Source: Galbula dea (taxonomy: Eukaryota > Chordata > Aves > Piciformes > Galbulidae). From it: DNA of 64,000 nucleotides. The stretch covers positions 204,618-268,617 of the forward strand of contig VWZX01006699.1 of NCBI GenBank assembly GCA_013399015.1, in the 5' to 3' direction. Below, piece after piece: positions 37,139 through 49,687 of this stretch. Below the pieces are notes generated by a model, which searched no databases, was not told the origin of the DNA, and saw nothing but the letters and a program-made list of their open reading frames with translations. The position numbers and the translations under genes were made by a program. Every line of letters begins with the position of its first letter. Position 1 is the first letter of the stretch.

Positions 37139-37670
37139 TAAAAGATCCAAAAATCTGATCTGGGGAGGGGGCTGAGTTGGTACCCAAGGGTCTGGGTGCT
37201 GGCAGGCAAACATATGTGGAATTACAGCTGTGGTGACAGCTCTGCCATCATCCTGTGGAGCTGTTAAATCTCCATGTGATGGATGTACAGCTCACTATGA
37301 GCATAATTGGAGGCAGTTTCCTATAATTCTCTTTTCAAAAAGATCTCTGTGTGGGATTAAATGTGGAGCCAACAAAACAGCATGGCCCATAAACCCCTGA
37401 CAATAAACCATTGTCATAAAAGGCTGGGCTGTGCACACAGATGTGTGGAATGGGAGAGCTTGAAGAAATCTAGAGTTAAAGGTATGGCCCATCTCATTTT
37501 TAATGAATCCTGGCTGCTATTGCATGCAATATTGAGCCCAAAGAACAGGGATATATATTTTTTTTCCCCAAACTTGGGCACAGTTTATCAGGGATTTGTG
37601 GAGTTGTAGCTGTTCAGCTGTTGCAGTGTGTCACCACTTAGAGCTGATGCTCATGCTGGTGGGTTTAGCT

Positions 37671-38122
37671 ACAGAATCACAGGATCTCCTGAGCTGGAAG
37701 GCACCCACCAGGATCACCCAGTCCAGCTTCTGTTTATGTTCAGGACAACCCCAAAATCACCCCATGTGTCTAAGAGCATTGGCCAAGTGCTGCTTGAATT
37801 CCATGAGAGTTGGTGCCATGAGTGCATCCCTGGGGAGCTTGTTCCAGTGCTCCAGCACTCCCTGGGGGAAGAACCTTTTCTTGATGTCTACCCTGCCCCT
37901 CCCCTGGCACAGCTTAGTGCCACTCCCCTGGGTCCTATCACTGGTCACCAGAGAGAAGAGATCAGCTCCTGCTCCTCCTTCATCTCTGGTGAGGAAGTTC
38001 TAAACTGCAGTGAGGTCTCCTCTGTCTCCTCTTCTCCAGGCTGAACAGACCAAGTGATATCAACCATTCTTCATATGTCTTCTCCTCCAAATCCTTCACC
38101 CTCTTTATGGCTTCCTCTGGAT
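37671..38122 (-). repeat. CR1 LINE fragment, 3' end (452 bp)
   Basis: Antisense: ACAGAATCACAGGATCTCCT, TGTTCAGGACAACCCCAAAA and CCTCTTTATGGCTTCCTCTGG. Same family as the sense copies at 18751 and 40861. Confidence 0.92.
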
Positions 38123-39205
38123 GGAGAGAGGAGCCTGAAGCAGATTTTTGGGGGTTGTTTTTTTTTGGGGGGGGGGAGGAAGAAGGTGGCAAATCCTGAT
38201 GGCAGCAAAAAGCCAATCAGAAAGCAGGATGTGGCTGCTTTGGGCTGTGTATGGGGGAGGAGAGGGAATAATGGAACAGGAGTTATGCTTCATGAGAAAT
38301 GAAAGCCCTGTTCCACCCTCTGGCCAGTTGATGATTCCTAGATATAGAGAATCACCAGTTTCCTCTCATGGGCTCCAGAGGCATGCACGTGCACACCCAC
38401 TGCTGCTACTGCTCCCAGCCAAAAACACTCTCTGAGCTCTAAGTCATGGCCCAAGCCCTAACCCAGATGACTTGGGTGGTTGTGTGTCTGGGTTTTTTTT
38501 TTTCCTCCTTCCTTGAAGGAGATGAGGAGAAACACTAGATGCTGGCGCCAAGGATATTCCAGAGAGAGTAACATCCAGAGACAAGTGGTCTGGGCCTGAA
38601 TGGGTATCATTCTGCACACAATAGTCACATTTCCTCACATTAATACCAAGGTCCTTTTTATGTCTGGAGGCACAATGCTGACCCACGAGTTCCATCTGAT
38701 AACTCCTCTTTTAGCAGCTTGATGTCAGCGCTGGGATGTTGGGTTCCTGAAGCTTCCTAGACTCTAATGGAAAGTGGATACACTGCTTGTGTTGGGGGGG
38801 AGGGGAGGGAAGACAGCCTCCCTCTGAATTTCCTGATGAGGCTCTTTTCAAAGCAGTGCTTTGGAAGCCAAGGGGAGGTGCTTTGTGGGGGGTGGGGGTT
38901 TGGGTAGGTGGTTCTGCACGAAGGCAGCCTTCTGCCTTTTGAAGTGTTTTCCCTTGGGTTTGGGACAGCTTCTCCCAGGATTGGGAGTGCCCTGTCCCAT
39001 TGGCATGGAAAAAATGGACCTTTTCTTCTGTCCCAAATTGAATGACAAAACCTACTGCAACTTTATAAACAGGCTTTTGCTTCTGGAGGTGGGACGAGGG
39101 ACAATGCTCAGCACATTTATCTTGTCCCTGGCTCTGGACAAGAGCCCTGGGCAGTCTGGGCTGTCCACTTTTCTTTCCAATTCCTCTGCAATGGCCAGAG
39201 AGGGG

Positions 39206-39658
39206 TCTAGCTCTGGGCTCCTCAGTTGAAGAGAGACAAGAGAGTCCAGCAGAGGCTCCCAAGATGCTGAGGGCACTGGAGCAGCTCTGGCAGGAGGAAA
39301 GGCTGAGAGCCCTGGGGCTGCTTAGCCTGGAGAAGAGCAGCCCCAGAGGGGAGCTGCTCAATGCTGAGCAAGAGCTGAAGGCTGGAGGGAAGAGGCTGGG
39401 GCCAGACTCTGCTCAGTGGTGGCCAGGGACAAGCTAAGGAGCACTGGGCACCAACTGGAAGCCAGGAGGTTCCATCTGAGCAGGAGGAGAAACTTGTTTG
39501 TTGTGAGGGTGTTGGAGCCCTGGCCCAGGCTGCCCAGAGAGGTTGTGGAGTCTCCTTCTGGGGAGAGATTCCCAAGGCAGCTGGAGGTGATCCTGGGCAA
39601 GCTGCTGTGGGTGACCCTGCTGGAGCAGGGGGGATTGGATTGGATGATCCCCAGAGGT
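39206..39658 (+). repeat. CR1 LINE fragment (453 bp), eroded at its 3' end
   Basis: Sense copy with TAGCTCTGGGCTCCTCAGTT, the shared GAGAAGAGCAGCCCCAGAGG block and TGGATTGGATGATCCCCAGAGG. It stops there: the TCCCTTCCAACCCC and octamer end present in the copy at 28503 are missing. It also carries about 30 extra bases around 39362-39392 not found in the 28503 copy. Confidence 0.92.
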
Positions 39659-40776
39659 GATAGTCCTTCACCTGCCCAGTTGTTGTAGTGTTTGTGCTGA
39701 GCATTACTCATGTGAGTTTTTCCTTCCCACCCTGCCTGGTCCTTTCCAGCCTGCTCCAGAACCTTCCTTTTTCCCCTATCTGTCTTTAACCTGGGTGTTG
39801 GTTTAAGAGGGATAAACCCACTGAAGACTTTCCACTGCAGCTCAGCCCTCCTCCCTATCATGGGAATGTGGGATAGTTGGGACACAAATATTTATGTAAT
39901 AATATTTAACCAAAATTACTCAAGTCTTATGAGGATGAGTCCAAACTTGGCACAGCTGTGGCAGGACAGCAAAGCAAAGGAGCCCCTTGAGATCCTGCTT
40001 GTGCAATCCCTCCACTGCTAGGGATGAGTTAGAGGTGTCTCCACTGCTCCTGACAAGCTCCTGTCATGCCATGTGCTGGTGTGATCTTAGTTCTACTTTA
40101 AGGACACAGACTCTAAAAGCAGAGTAGTTTTTCTTGATCAGTGTGATTCAGCACAGGTGGTTGGGGGTTACATTTGCTCAGACCCCTGAAGAAAGCCCAG
40201 ATAAAATAGCTTTATTTTTAATGATAAACCCCCCTATTTACACCAGCTCCTTGATATTTTATTCTGGGAAAACCATGGAACCCTCAGAACATGTTTAATA
40301 TTCTGCTCTCATTTTAGCAGCTTCTTTACCATACAGATGTGCTGAGGAGTTCATGCAGATATAAAGTAATGTGCACTGATACCTGCACAGCCAAAAAGTT
40401 CCTGTTCTATGGTTTCTATTCCTTTATCCCAAATAAAAACATGGTCTTAAGATGCTGCAGACATCTAGCAGTGGCTTTGCTCCAATGGCTTTTGGGTCTT
40501 CTCAGGTGTTAAGGGCAGCACTGGGGACCTGTACTAGGAAAGGGATAGAAATGGGATCTCAAGTAAAAGGAGATCTCTTAAGGCAAAGGTGAAAAGCCTT
40601 CAACTTTGACACTTGAGTTTCATGGGTTTGTTTTCAGGCTACCTTTGCATAGATGGTGTCATCACCTAAGCAGGGTTAAGAGAAGGAAGCATGTTGAGGT
40701 ATTTCATTTCTCTGTGTTGCTATCAGGGATGTGATGTTGTTGGCAGCTGGAATGAAACTGCTTTGGAGTCTAGCAA

Positions 40777-40790
40777 ATATATATATATAT
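40777..40790. repeat. (AT)7 microsatellite
   Basis: Seven AT units just 5' of the CR1 fragment that begins at 40861. Confidence 0.8.
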
Positions 40791-40860
40791 GTGCATATAG
40801 ATCTCCAATTTTCTGTTGCATTTCTCACTTCCAAGTATTAAATCTCCCTGTTCTCCTTCT

Positions 40861-41537
40861 GGGGAAGGAGAGGCTGGAGAGCAGTGCTGCAGAAAGGAAG
40901 CTGGGAGTCGTGGTTGATGGCAAACTGACTGTGAGTCAGCAGTGTACTGGGGTGTGTTAAGGACAGCATTGCCACATGGTCCTAGGAGGTGACTGTCCTG
41001 CTCCACTCTGCACTGGTGTGGCCACCCCTGGAGTGCACACCCACTGCTGCTGGGCACCACAGGATAGAAAAGGACATGAAGCTAGCAGAGAGCATCCAGA
41101 GGATGACTATGAAGGGGGTGAAGGGTCTGGAGGGGAAGCCTTATGGAGAGTGGCTGGGATCACTTGGTTTGTTCAGCCTGGAGAAGAGGAGGCTGAGGGG
41201 AGACCTCATTGCTCTCCTCAACATCCTCATGAGGGGGTGCAGAGGGGCAGGCACTGATCTCTTTACTCTTGTGCATAGTGACAGGACTAGAGGTAATGGT
41301 GTGAAGTTGAGTCAGGGGAGGTTCAGGTTAGATATCAGGAAAAGGTTTTTCCACCCAGAGGGTGGTTGGGCTCTGGAACAGCTTCCCCAAAGAGGTGGTC
41401 ACAGCACCAAGCCTGATGGAGCTCAAGAGGCACCTTAGGCACATGGTGTGGTTCTTGGGGTTGTCCTGTGCAGGGTTAGGAGCTGTCTTAGATGATCCTT
41501 GTGGGTCCCTTCCAGCTCAGAATATCCTGGTTCTAAG
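40861..41537 (+). repeat. CR1 LINE fragment with a trace of the reverse transcriptase ORF (677 bp)
   Basis: Sense copy. The first part translates to SSAAERKLGVVVDGKLTVSQ, the degraded end of CR1 ORF2. It continues with CCTTATGGAGAGTGGCTGGG, GGTTAGATATCAGGAAAAGG and terminal CTTCCAGCTCAGAATATCCTGG. Same family as 18751 and 37671 but longer toward its 5' end. Confidence 0.93.
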
Positions 41538-43880
41538 GTTCATTTTGAAGCTGGCTGGACCCTATTTCCCAAATGATGGGGGAAATAAAGAAAAACAGAA
41601 GATTGAAGGCCTGCCTCAGTGCCCTGGCAGGGCTCTGAACGTGCCAACAGGAGGCCATGAGCAGAGTCTGATGATGCCAATTCCTCAGTGCTGCTGGAAC
41701 TCCAGGGAGCTGCCAGTGAGTTGCTTGCAGCCTATTGAGTAGTGCTGCGTGCTTGGGTGCATGCATCCCAGAAACTGGGGCTGTGTGTGTCTCCTTGATG
41801 TGCCTGCCAGGGGATGTTGGACATGCATTGCTGACTTTTTGGTTTTCCCTTTGGGCAGAACCTGGAGCTCAGCCTAACAGATAAGGTCAGCCACCCCTGG
41901 CAGCTCTCCTTTAACTATGTGTGAGGACAATAATGCCCATAACTAACTAGCTTACCTAAAATAGACTTTCACAGCCTGCTTTGGCCAGCAAGAGGGAAGG
42001 ACCACAAAAATAGAAGTGGGAATTTTATGTGACCCTGACCTCTTCTTGCTGTTTAAGTATGCTTTATCTTGACATTCAGGTGTCAAATCTAGTTATTACT
42101 CCTGGTAGTGAGACATAGCTGATGATTGATGTCTATTTGCTGCCTTGTCAGTGAAGAAGGTGAAGCCATGGTTTTTCTGTATCCATTTTTGCCTTCACGA
42201 AGGGATCTTCTGTGGAGGTGCAAGGGTCAAAGGTGTTGTCTTTTCAACTGGAGGGAAGCAGGGATAGTGCCATGAAGGAGGAGAAAATGGGTGGCAGGCT
42301 GGTGGTGGTTGGTCTTGGGTTTTAGCCAAGCTATCTCCTGATGGATGTTGTGGGCAACCTTGTGCAGGGTTTGTCCCACCTTGTCTAGTGGGTTCCCCTG
42401 CAGTAAGTGGGTGGTTCATAAGCCAGGCAGAAGAGCACTTGGGAATTCTGTGTATGTTCCTCTCCATTTTTCATGTTCCAGTGGATTTGTTACTATCCTT
42501 GAGTAATGTGACAGCACTTCATTAAAATAACAGCCCAGAACTCAAAGGGTTATATCCAGCTGTCTCCTCTCCCTGCATTAGTGTGTTGCTTGGATGAAAT
42601 GATGAATGAGGCTCTGGGACTTCCAAAGCATCACCTCTGGACTCAGAACAGCTTTTGGGAGAAGTTTGAAAGATCTTGGTCCAACAGATGTAATTAGATG
42701 TTTTTGTTTGTGTTGACAGAGCAGCACTTGGTGCTCATCAGAGCTGAGTACCTGGGAGAGCTGTCAGCAGAGGAGATTGATGCATGCTTGAAACTGATAA
42801 GAGGAACCAAGGGTGCTGCATGATAAAGGGACAACATGAATTCCTCTTGCATTTGCACCCATAAAGACAGGCTGCAGATAGCTTTTTACCACTTGCTTGC
42901 TATTGTTCAGGCTTGTGGTTCTTGGTGTTTTTTGTCTCCTCAGAGCTATTTCTTGCAAGAGCAGAGAAACCAAAACATGTTTTCTCCTCAATGAATATTT
43001 ATGACTTCCAAATCTTCTAGCATACTTTTGCATGTGTAATTAGGCTGTAAATTGAATAAGTGAGCATTGGAGAACTACCAATGTAAGAGCCTGGGGAAAA
43101 TGCTTGATGTTTCTGGTTTATTTGGGTGCTTGCTTTTTAATAATAAATAGCTTTTTTTTTTTTGGATGAAACAGCTCGTGTTTCCCAAAAGATGTGGCAA
43201 AAGCAGTAATCATTGAGGCTGCACCAGCAGACTTGTGTAGTTAAGTGATGCTTTTAATCACATATGCATCATCCAAGTGAACTCTGGGAGAAGCTGGGTG
43301 ATTTAACCCAAGCCTCCAAACCATCTTGTTTTGTTCAGTGGGAGATGAAGGCAATCCTTTTCCCTTTCTCTGCTCCCAGCTTGAATCAAAGCCTTTTCAT
43401 TCCACCATGGACACGACTTGAATGCCTGTTTGTTCAGGAATAGCTTTGGTTAAAGCAGATTCCCATGTGCAAACAACCCCATAATTGGCTTGTTGGAGTT
43501 CTGGTGTTTTCACAGGAGTTGCATCTTCAGCTTGTCTTTTGGGGGAGTAGAAGGGATGGCTTGAAAGGGTGCCTGTGTGTGTGGCTAGCCTGTGAAAAAA
43601 GGATTGCAGCAGTACTTACAGGTTAGGATTTGGAAGTCCAGATCTGGAAAGGAAGCAAATACCTCACCTGAGTAGCTGTAACTCCATGTTAAGTCTCTGT
43701 ATTTTTCCACAGCTTAGTCTCTGGAAAAGTTTTTGGTCTTCAGTGGTTTTTTTCCATGCTGTTACTAGACTGATTTGAATGAAAACTGTTCATGTTTCTC
43801 GTGGCTGATTTTGGTACAGCTCAGTCTTGTGGGCTTTTTTTTGGAGAGGGTGAAGATGAGGACTTCAGGAGCAGGATTAA

Positions 43881-43930
43881 TGGTTGAACTCCAAGGTCTT
43901 TTCCAACCTAAACAATTACATGATTTTATG
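43881..43930 (+). repeat. CR1 3'-end remnant
   Basis: TGGTTGAACTCCAAGGTC then TTTTCCAACCTAAACAATTAC and ATGATTTTATG. Confidence 0.75.
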
Positions 43931-43960
43931 AGGCACAGACAGTACCTGTGGTGCTAGTGA

Positions 43961-44030
43961 TCATAGAATCATAGAATTATCTGGGTTGGAAGAGACCTCC
44001 AAGATCATCAAGTCCAACCCTTAATTTGAT
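43961..44030 (-). repeat. Short CR1 3'-end fragment
   Basis: TCATAGAATCATAGAATTATC then GGTTGGAAGAGACCTCCAAG, an intact CR1 terminal octamer region on the - strand, 30 bases after a sense remnant. Confidence 0.88.
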
Positions 44031-44835
44031 GCCCCAGAGAAAGCTGCCTTAGAGCATGCATGCAGTATGGTAAAAAACACTGAGGTTTATTTGCTTTTTA
44101 GCTTATAGCCCCAAAAATTACTTCATAGTTACTCTATAAAAGAATTAATCTCAGTGATTGGAAGTTTCAACTGGGCACTTCTTGGGTAGCCCTATCCCTG
44201 TATCTGGGCTGCTCATTAAGTGATATTTAATAGTCTCTAAATAGCAGTTTTCTTTCCCAAGAGCTCTGCTGCTTTACACTGAGACTTATGGAGGCAGTGT
44301 GGTGGGTTGACAGGACAGGAATGTACTCATCTTGGAGTCCTTGTGGGTGAGCTCTAGCAGCCTGCTCCCTTGGAAGTGCCTGGGTGGTGGTGTTGACTTG
44401 AACCATGTCAAGAAGGGTTTCCACATGAGCTTGGCTCATGCAGTGTTAGCCTTGATCTATCAAACAATGATACATTGGATTAAAGGATTACCTAAAGGGT
44501 TAGGGTTTCTTTTTTTCTGAGGGGGGGGGGAAGGTAGGGGAAGAAGTGAAGAGCAGAAATAGGTAGAGAATTTAGGAGAAAACCCAAATAAGCTGCAAAG
44601 CACAAACCTCAGCTGACCACATAGTGCTGGGGGCTGCTTCTACACTTGGTTTGCACTTCCAAAATAGGAAATGTTGTAAAAATGGAATCTCTGCTTTTCT
44701 CTAGAAATCACCCCTCTGCCAAGAGAGTGATGCTTCACCTTGTGCTGAGCCTTCTGCTGGGTTCCTGCTGTCTGTCAGGTACCTGTGGTAGTGACACTTT
44801 TCCTGATTTGATTTTTGTTTTTCTCCCCTTTCCAG

Positions 44836-44882
44836 CTGAAAATGAAAGTGCTGGCTGCGTGTTACTGCACACATCAAGGAAG
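44836..44882 (+). CDS. SLC4A11: SLC4A11 coding exon 4 (GCVLLHTSRK segment)
   Basis: It completes codon 81 (Ala) and encodes ENESAGCVLLHTSRK, residues 82-96. Human SLC4A11 has ENEATSGGCVLLHTSRK, so this small exon is two residues shorter at a variable spot before the invariant CVLLHTSRK. Phase 1 in, phase 0 out, 47 bases. The acceptor is CCCTTTCCAG and the donor is GTAAGT. It is too short to be found by ORF length; it was located from the family sequence. Confidence 0.94.
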
Positions 44883-44932
44883 GTAAGTAGGGATGCTGTG
44901 TGATCCACTGGTTTTTCTCCATCCTATAGAAC

Positions 44933-45001
44933 CAGAGCAAAGGATCTTGAAGCACACTGTGGGGGAATCAGAGCAAAGGATCTTGAAGCACACTGTGGGG
45001 G
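44933..45001. repeat. 36-base tandem duplication just after the exon 4 donor
   Basis: A unit beginning CAGAGCAAAGGATCTTGAAG starts at 44933 and again at 44969, with no mismatch over the 33 bases of the second copy. It lies about 50 bases into intron 4. Confidence 0.95.
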
Positions 45002-45865
45002 TAGGGAGGTGTGTTTTACTGGCTTAGACAGAAGGCATATTAATACCTCCTTCCTTGAATTCAGCTGTCTTTAAAGCTGAAAAGCCACGTGCTGCTCATT
45101 CTCCAAACACTTCCCATGCCATTCTGATGGTTCTGCTGCTTTCTGTCCCAGCCAATTCCTTGACATGTCAGTTCCTCCCTGTCTCTTCTGCAGCAGCCTG
45201 GGAAGGGATCCGAGCCTACGCCGTAGAGATTCAGGCTGCTGAGAGCAGAAACACCCAATAGGCACTGCTGTGATTGGGTTTCCTGTTTATTCCAGCTAAT
45301 CAGCCCTGCCTTCAGGAGGTTCAGCAGGAGTGAATTCCCTGGAAACACACAGGCTAGGAGGACAATTAGTAACCATGGCTTAGTTTATGTTCCCTCTCCA
45401 GACCGTAACTCAATAAGGATAAGGTGAAAACACAAACCCCCACCTCGTGTAGGCTGTGTTCCTACAAACCTCCAGCTGGGAGAAGGCACAAAGCATGCAG
45501 AGAGGAGATGGGGTGATGTTTAATAGCACATGAAGTCTTTGGGGCTGTGGCTCATGGTGCTTGAAGTTTGCTTGCTTTACTCTTGCCTCATCTGCTGGTT
45601 GGAGGGGTTGGGAAACTTTGTAGCATCCCTGATTCTGGTAAATGATACTTGCAGGATGTAACTTGGGTTTATAAAGCTGTTTACCAAAGCCTTGGGGAGG
45701 ATTTCTAGGGAATCTCAGAGAGCTCTCTTAACTCTGCTTTGCTTTAGGGCCTCTAAGACAGTTCAAATCCTGATAAAGTACTTCAGTAGGCTGAATTTAG
45801 TAAGGGAGGAAAATGTGTAATAGCTTTAGTAGAAGAAACTTTCTCCTCAAGTTGTGTTTTTTCTT

Positions 45866-45982
45866 TAAAGAAAAAAAAAACCCTAAAAAACCAAACCAAG
45901 AGCCAAAAGTCCCTCAAAATCCTTCCAACAAACAAGCAAAACCCCCAAAACTTCAAACAACAAAAAAAGGGGGGGGGGGGAA
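45866..45982. repeat. A/C-rich low-complexity tract ending in a G run
   Basis: About 100 bases dominated by A and C (AAACCAAACC, AACAAACAAGC, CAAACAACAAAAAAA) followed by about 12 G. Similar A/C-rich tracts sit at 22588-22625 and 52236-52342. It may be an old retrotransposon tail or simple expansion; no parent element was recognised. Confidence 0.75.
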
Positions 45983-46520
45983 ATCCCTAAAAGAAGCTCA
46001 CCACCAGAGTTAAAATGGAAGATTGTTTGATATTAAGCCATAGAAGTTAAAATAAGCCATTCTGTGCTCAGGAATGGAATTGTCTGTCAGTGATTTGTCT
46101 TGTCTAATACTAGTGCCAAGGTTCTCTGAGTTGTATAGACTTGACTGAAAGTAACCTAAGAACTTAATCACTTAAAGTACAAATTCTAAGCCCAAATGAA
46201 GGATCTACCTCTGATGAGAAACAATTGGAAGCTGCTAACATATAAGTGTCTCTTCTATTTTATTTTTCCTTTTCAGAGCTGTGGAATTGCTGTTTTCCTG
46301 GCCTATAATTCATGCTTAAGAGTTCCAGTGTGCTGTTGGGCAACAAATACTGGAGAGCTAGCATCCTTTAAGCAGGGCTTGAGGAAAGATGCTATGGCCA
46401 GTTTTTTTTGTCTTCAGGAAGGTTAAGTGGAAATGTGCTTCAAATGCAAAGGAAATTGGGACCTGAGTCACAGAGCTGGGGATCCAAGTGTCTGAGAAGG
46501 GGGAATGGCTAGCAGAAATG

Positions 46521-46686
46521 GCTGCCTAGGGCAGTGGTGGAGTCACCATCACTGGAGGGATTGAAAAGATGTGGAGGTGTGGTGTTAAGGAACGTGGCTT
46601 AGCAGTGGACTTGGCAGTGTTGGGTTGATGGTTGGACTCGATGATCGTAAAGGTCTCTTCCAACCTAAACCTCTTCTGATTCTCTG
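46521..46686 (+). repeat. CR1 3'-end fragment (166 bp)
   Basis: GCTGCCTAGGGCAGTGGTGG, GATTGAAAAGATGTGGAGGT, GATGGTTGGACTCGATGATC and terminal TCTTCCAACCTAAACCTC. Confidence 0.9.
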
Positions 46687-49600
46687 AAATGTGGTCAGGT
46701 CAGAAGCTTTGTCTGGAGATGTTTCTCTGCAAGGTTGTCCTCATCTCTGCTGGTAGCCTGTGGTTCTTGGGGCCATCCAGGAGCTCTTGGAAGGGCAATC
46801 TGTGACTTGAGCAAGTTGCTTTCTAGCATGGCACTTGGTAGGTATAGATAAGGAGAAGCTTCTTGACATAGTTTGAACTATTAAATCACTGTATAGTGTG
46901 TTTCTGAGGGAATTGGTCCAAGTGACCATAGCAAGACAGGTAGAGCTCTGCTCAGGAAAACATGTTTTTTGGACACCCCTTCTTACAAAGTTCTTGAAGT
47001 GTCTGTAAATGGAGGTGGTCTCCAGAGCAGCCACCCAGCAGAGAACTTGCTTTTATGTTTTTTTGAGCCTTCTTGATGAGTGTTGAAAGATTCTTTTTTT
47101 GCAGATTGTGTGACTTTGGCCCAGAGAGATGCTTGAAGTTGAGGGTGGCTGTCTGAATGTGTTCCCCTTTCTTTGGCACAACCCCCTCTGTTCTTGCCAC
47201 CATGCAGTGTGCAGCTTTGCAATCAAGGATACTGAATGCTGTTAAAATGGCTATTGGGTAGCTGTCTTAAGTTTCTTCCTAAGCAGCTTCCAGCATCAAT
47301 TTTCCACTATCAAATATCCTCATGTGACTTAACTATCTAGCTAAAAATATTTGTGAAGGAGCAATCCTTAATCTGTCCTGAAACCACTGTGTCCCCTGAT
47401 TGGAACAGCTTTGTCTGAGCTGCTGTACCAGTGCTTCCACTAATTTGGTGTCTTGGCCAGTGATGTATTTATATCCTTTCATGGTGGCTAATTGCCTTGT
47501 GATGTTTAATATACATATCTTCCCCAACGGCATGGGAGTGATAAGGATGGGTATTGCCCTATTGTTTCCTTGAAAGGACAGCAGCAGGGGAACAAAACAG
47601 GACTGAGGCATGGAAAATTGTTTACCCAAGGCATTGCCTGAAGCCTGTGGCAGAGCTGGAGCTGAGTCCTTATAACTTGCAGGAAACTGCTGACAGGGCT
47701 GTCCTCTCAGAGCAAGCAGATAATGCTGTCAGGCAGAGCTTGCTGTGGAGGATCAGTGTTGATTGAGATGTTGTGGGCAGATAGTCCTCTTCTGAATGCC
47801 TTTGATTCATTTCTGATGTCCCTCAGCTAGCCTGCAACTTTCTCCTTCCATTTCTGCTTCTGGTGGCTTCCCTTATGCATGGGAGAAGTTGGTGATGCAA
47901 AGCCACTCTGGCTGCTTTTTCAAAGCTCCTCAGCACTGTGGCACTCCTGATGCCTTTAAACTATCTCATATCTCCCTGGGCACCTCCTCTGCCATCCACT
48001 TTAAGTCCTGTCTAGATCATTTGGCCTTTTTGCTGATTGAACCATCCTAGGTTTGACTCTGCATGCCAGACAAGCTGAAATGATTTACCTCTGGGAGGTG
48101 GCTGCTAGTCATATGGTGACCATATGAAGACTAGTCTAACAGATGGTGATAGGTGTTTTAACCTGCTCTAGTGCAGTGATAATTTGAGACTGACTGTGCC
48201 TCTCATAGTTAAATGGTCTCTTTTGGGTAGACTTGTTGTGTAGCTGTAGCACTGTCTCCTCTTAAGAGCAGATGGTAACAAAGCCTTGGGGATGGGAGCT
48301 GAAATCCTTCAGAGAATCTTTCCTCTCTTGGGATGCTGTGTAAGAAGTGATTGATGCAAAGTAAAACAGTGCTAATTGCAATGGATGTGTACTGACAACT
48401 TGATAGTTGCTGTGATAATTACAGTAATTAGTGAGATGTTAGCATTTTTTTCCAGTGTCTAGGCTATAAATGGAAAAGGTAGAGAGGATGTTGATGGGAG
48501 AAGGGGATCTGTGGGTCAGGCACTGGGATAGTCCTGTAACTAGGGGGAGAACCTGCCAAGGTCCTGGTTGAGGAGGCAGCTTGGTGTCAGGTTTGTAAAG
48601 GCAATTCAGAGCTTGGGTCTTAGCTTAAGGGGAACTCTGAGGGTTTAAGTGTATCTTGACAATCTGATCCTCAGCATGATGAAATCAAAGCCCTGTTGAT
48701 TTCCCCTCAGAAGGAGAATCCCTACAACAAAGTGCAGTTGCCATTTCCTCCCTCTCTTTTAAGCTGTTGGAGAGGACAGGACAGGACTGTCAGTTCTTCT
48801 TGACCAACACTGTGAGCAATGACTCTGTATGCAGATTCCCAAGGGCTGTGAAATGGGAATGACATGTTTGGAGTTGAATTGTTCACTGAAAATACTTGCT
48901 TTCTGTATTTGTCAGCTGGGAGTTAAGGTTCATGGCTGTTCCTTCCATCTTAAGGTCAACAAGTCTGGGACAGCAGTGGGAACCAGCAGAGAGTTGAGAC
49001 AGTATCAGCCTCAGTGTGCCATCTTCTTTGTTTCTCCCCCAGCCTCACATTGATTTAAAGCTAAATGTTGTGCACAAAGGAAGAAAACTTCCTTGGGAGT
49101 GGGAACAATAGAAGTTGTTGTCAAAAAAGCTGATGGGCTGGATGGCATTCCCTACTTCAGCCTCCCTAGCTGGGAGCACTGGGGAGAGATGATTCCCAGT
49201 TTGGGAAGAACTGGGTTAGGTTGCATTGAGATGCATGCTAGTAATTTTTCTGGCTACTGAGCTCAGTCTGTTTCTTCCAAAGAACTTCTTTTCCCACATT
49301 TCTGCAAACTTCTTGAATTATTTAAGCCTAAAGAGGATTTTAAATGCTACCTTAAGCAGTTTTGCTTTTAGGCTAATTTCTATTCTTTAGCCTAAGCAAA
49401 AAAACCCTGATTTTTATTTTCATTCTGCTTTCTGTGTCAGAATGTAAATGGTGCCCAGACATCTACCTGTGGGCATCCTGTGAGAATAAGCCTTGAAAAT
49501 ACAAACCTTCAGTGCATGAATGCATCAAAGCATCAACCTCCTGTTCTTCTATCGTGATCTGAATGCTCAAATTGATTCCAGAATCGCTGGATCTCAGCAA

Positions 49601-49687
49601 AACAACTTGTGAACTACACAGATCCTAAACCTTTGATGCTGAGTATTGCACAGAGCTGTCTAACTCTCTGACCTCTTCTTAACACAG

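Larger units (their letters stand above)
34023..44835 (+). other. SLC4A11 intron 3 (10.8 kb)
   Basis: GTGAGT to TTTCCAG. CR1 fragments lie at 36908, 37671, 39206, 40861, 43881 and 43961. There is one unresolved base at 34113, a homopolymer G run near 38166, an (AT)7 run at 40777 and a G run at 44520. The parts at 34030-36900, 39660-40850 and 41540-43870 hold unique sequence with no supported gene. Confidence 0.85.
44883..49687 (+). other. SLC4A11 intron 4 (4.8 kb)
   Basis: GTAAGT to TTAACACAG. It contains a 36-base tandem duplication shortly after the donor, an A-rich stretch ending in a G run at 45866-45982, and one CR1 fragment at 46521. The remainder (47000-49680) is unique sequence; an AT-rich spot with TAATTA-like motifs lies at 48410-48440. 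No gene recognised. Confidence 0.85.

Noticed and set aside
38711..39361. 216-codon open frame on the - strand
   Set aside because: The first part is the reverse of a CR1 fragment (39206-39658); the rest has no recognised relatives.
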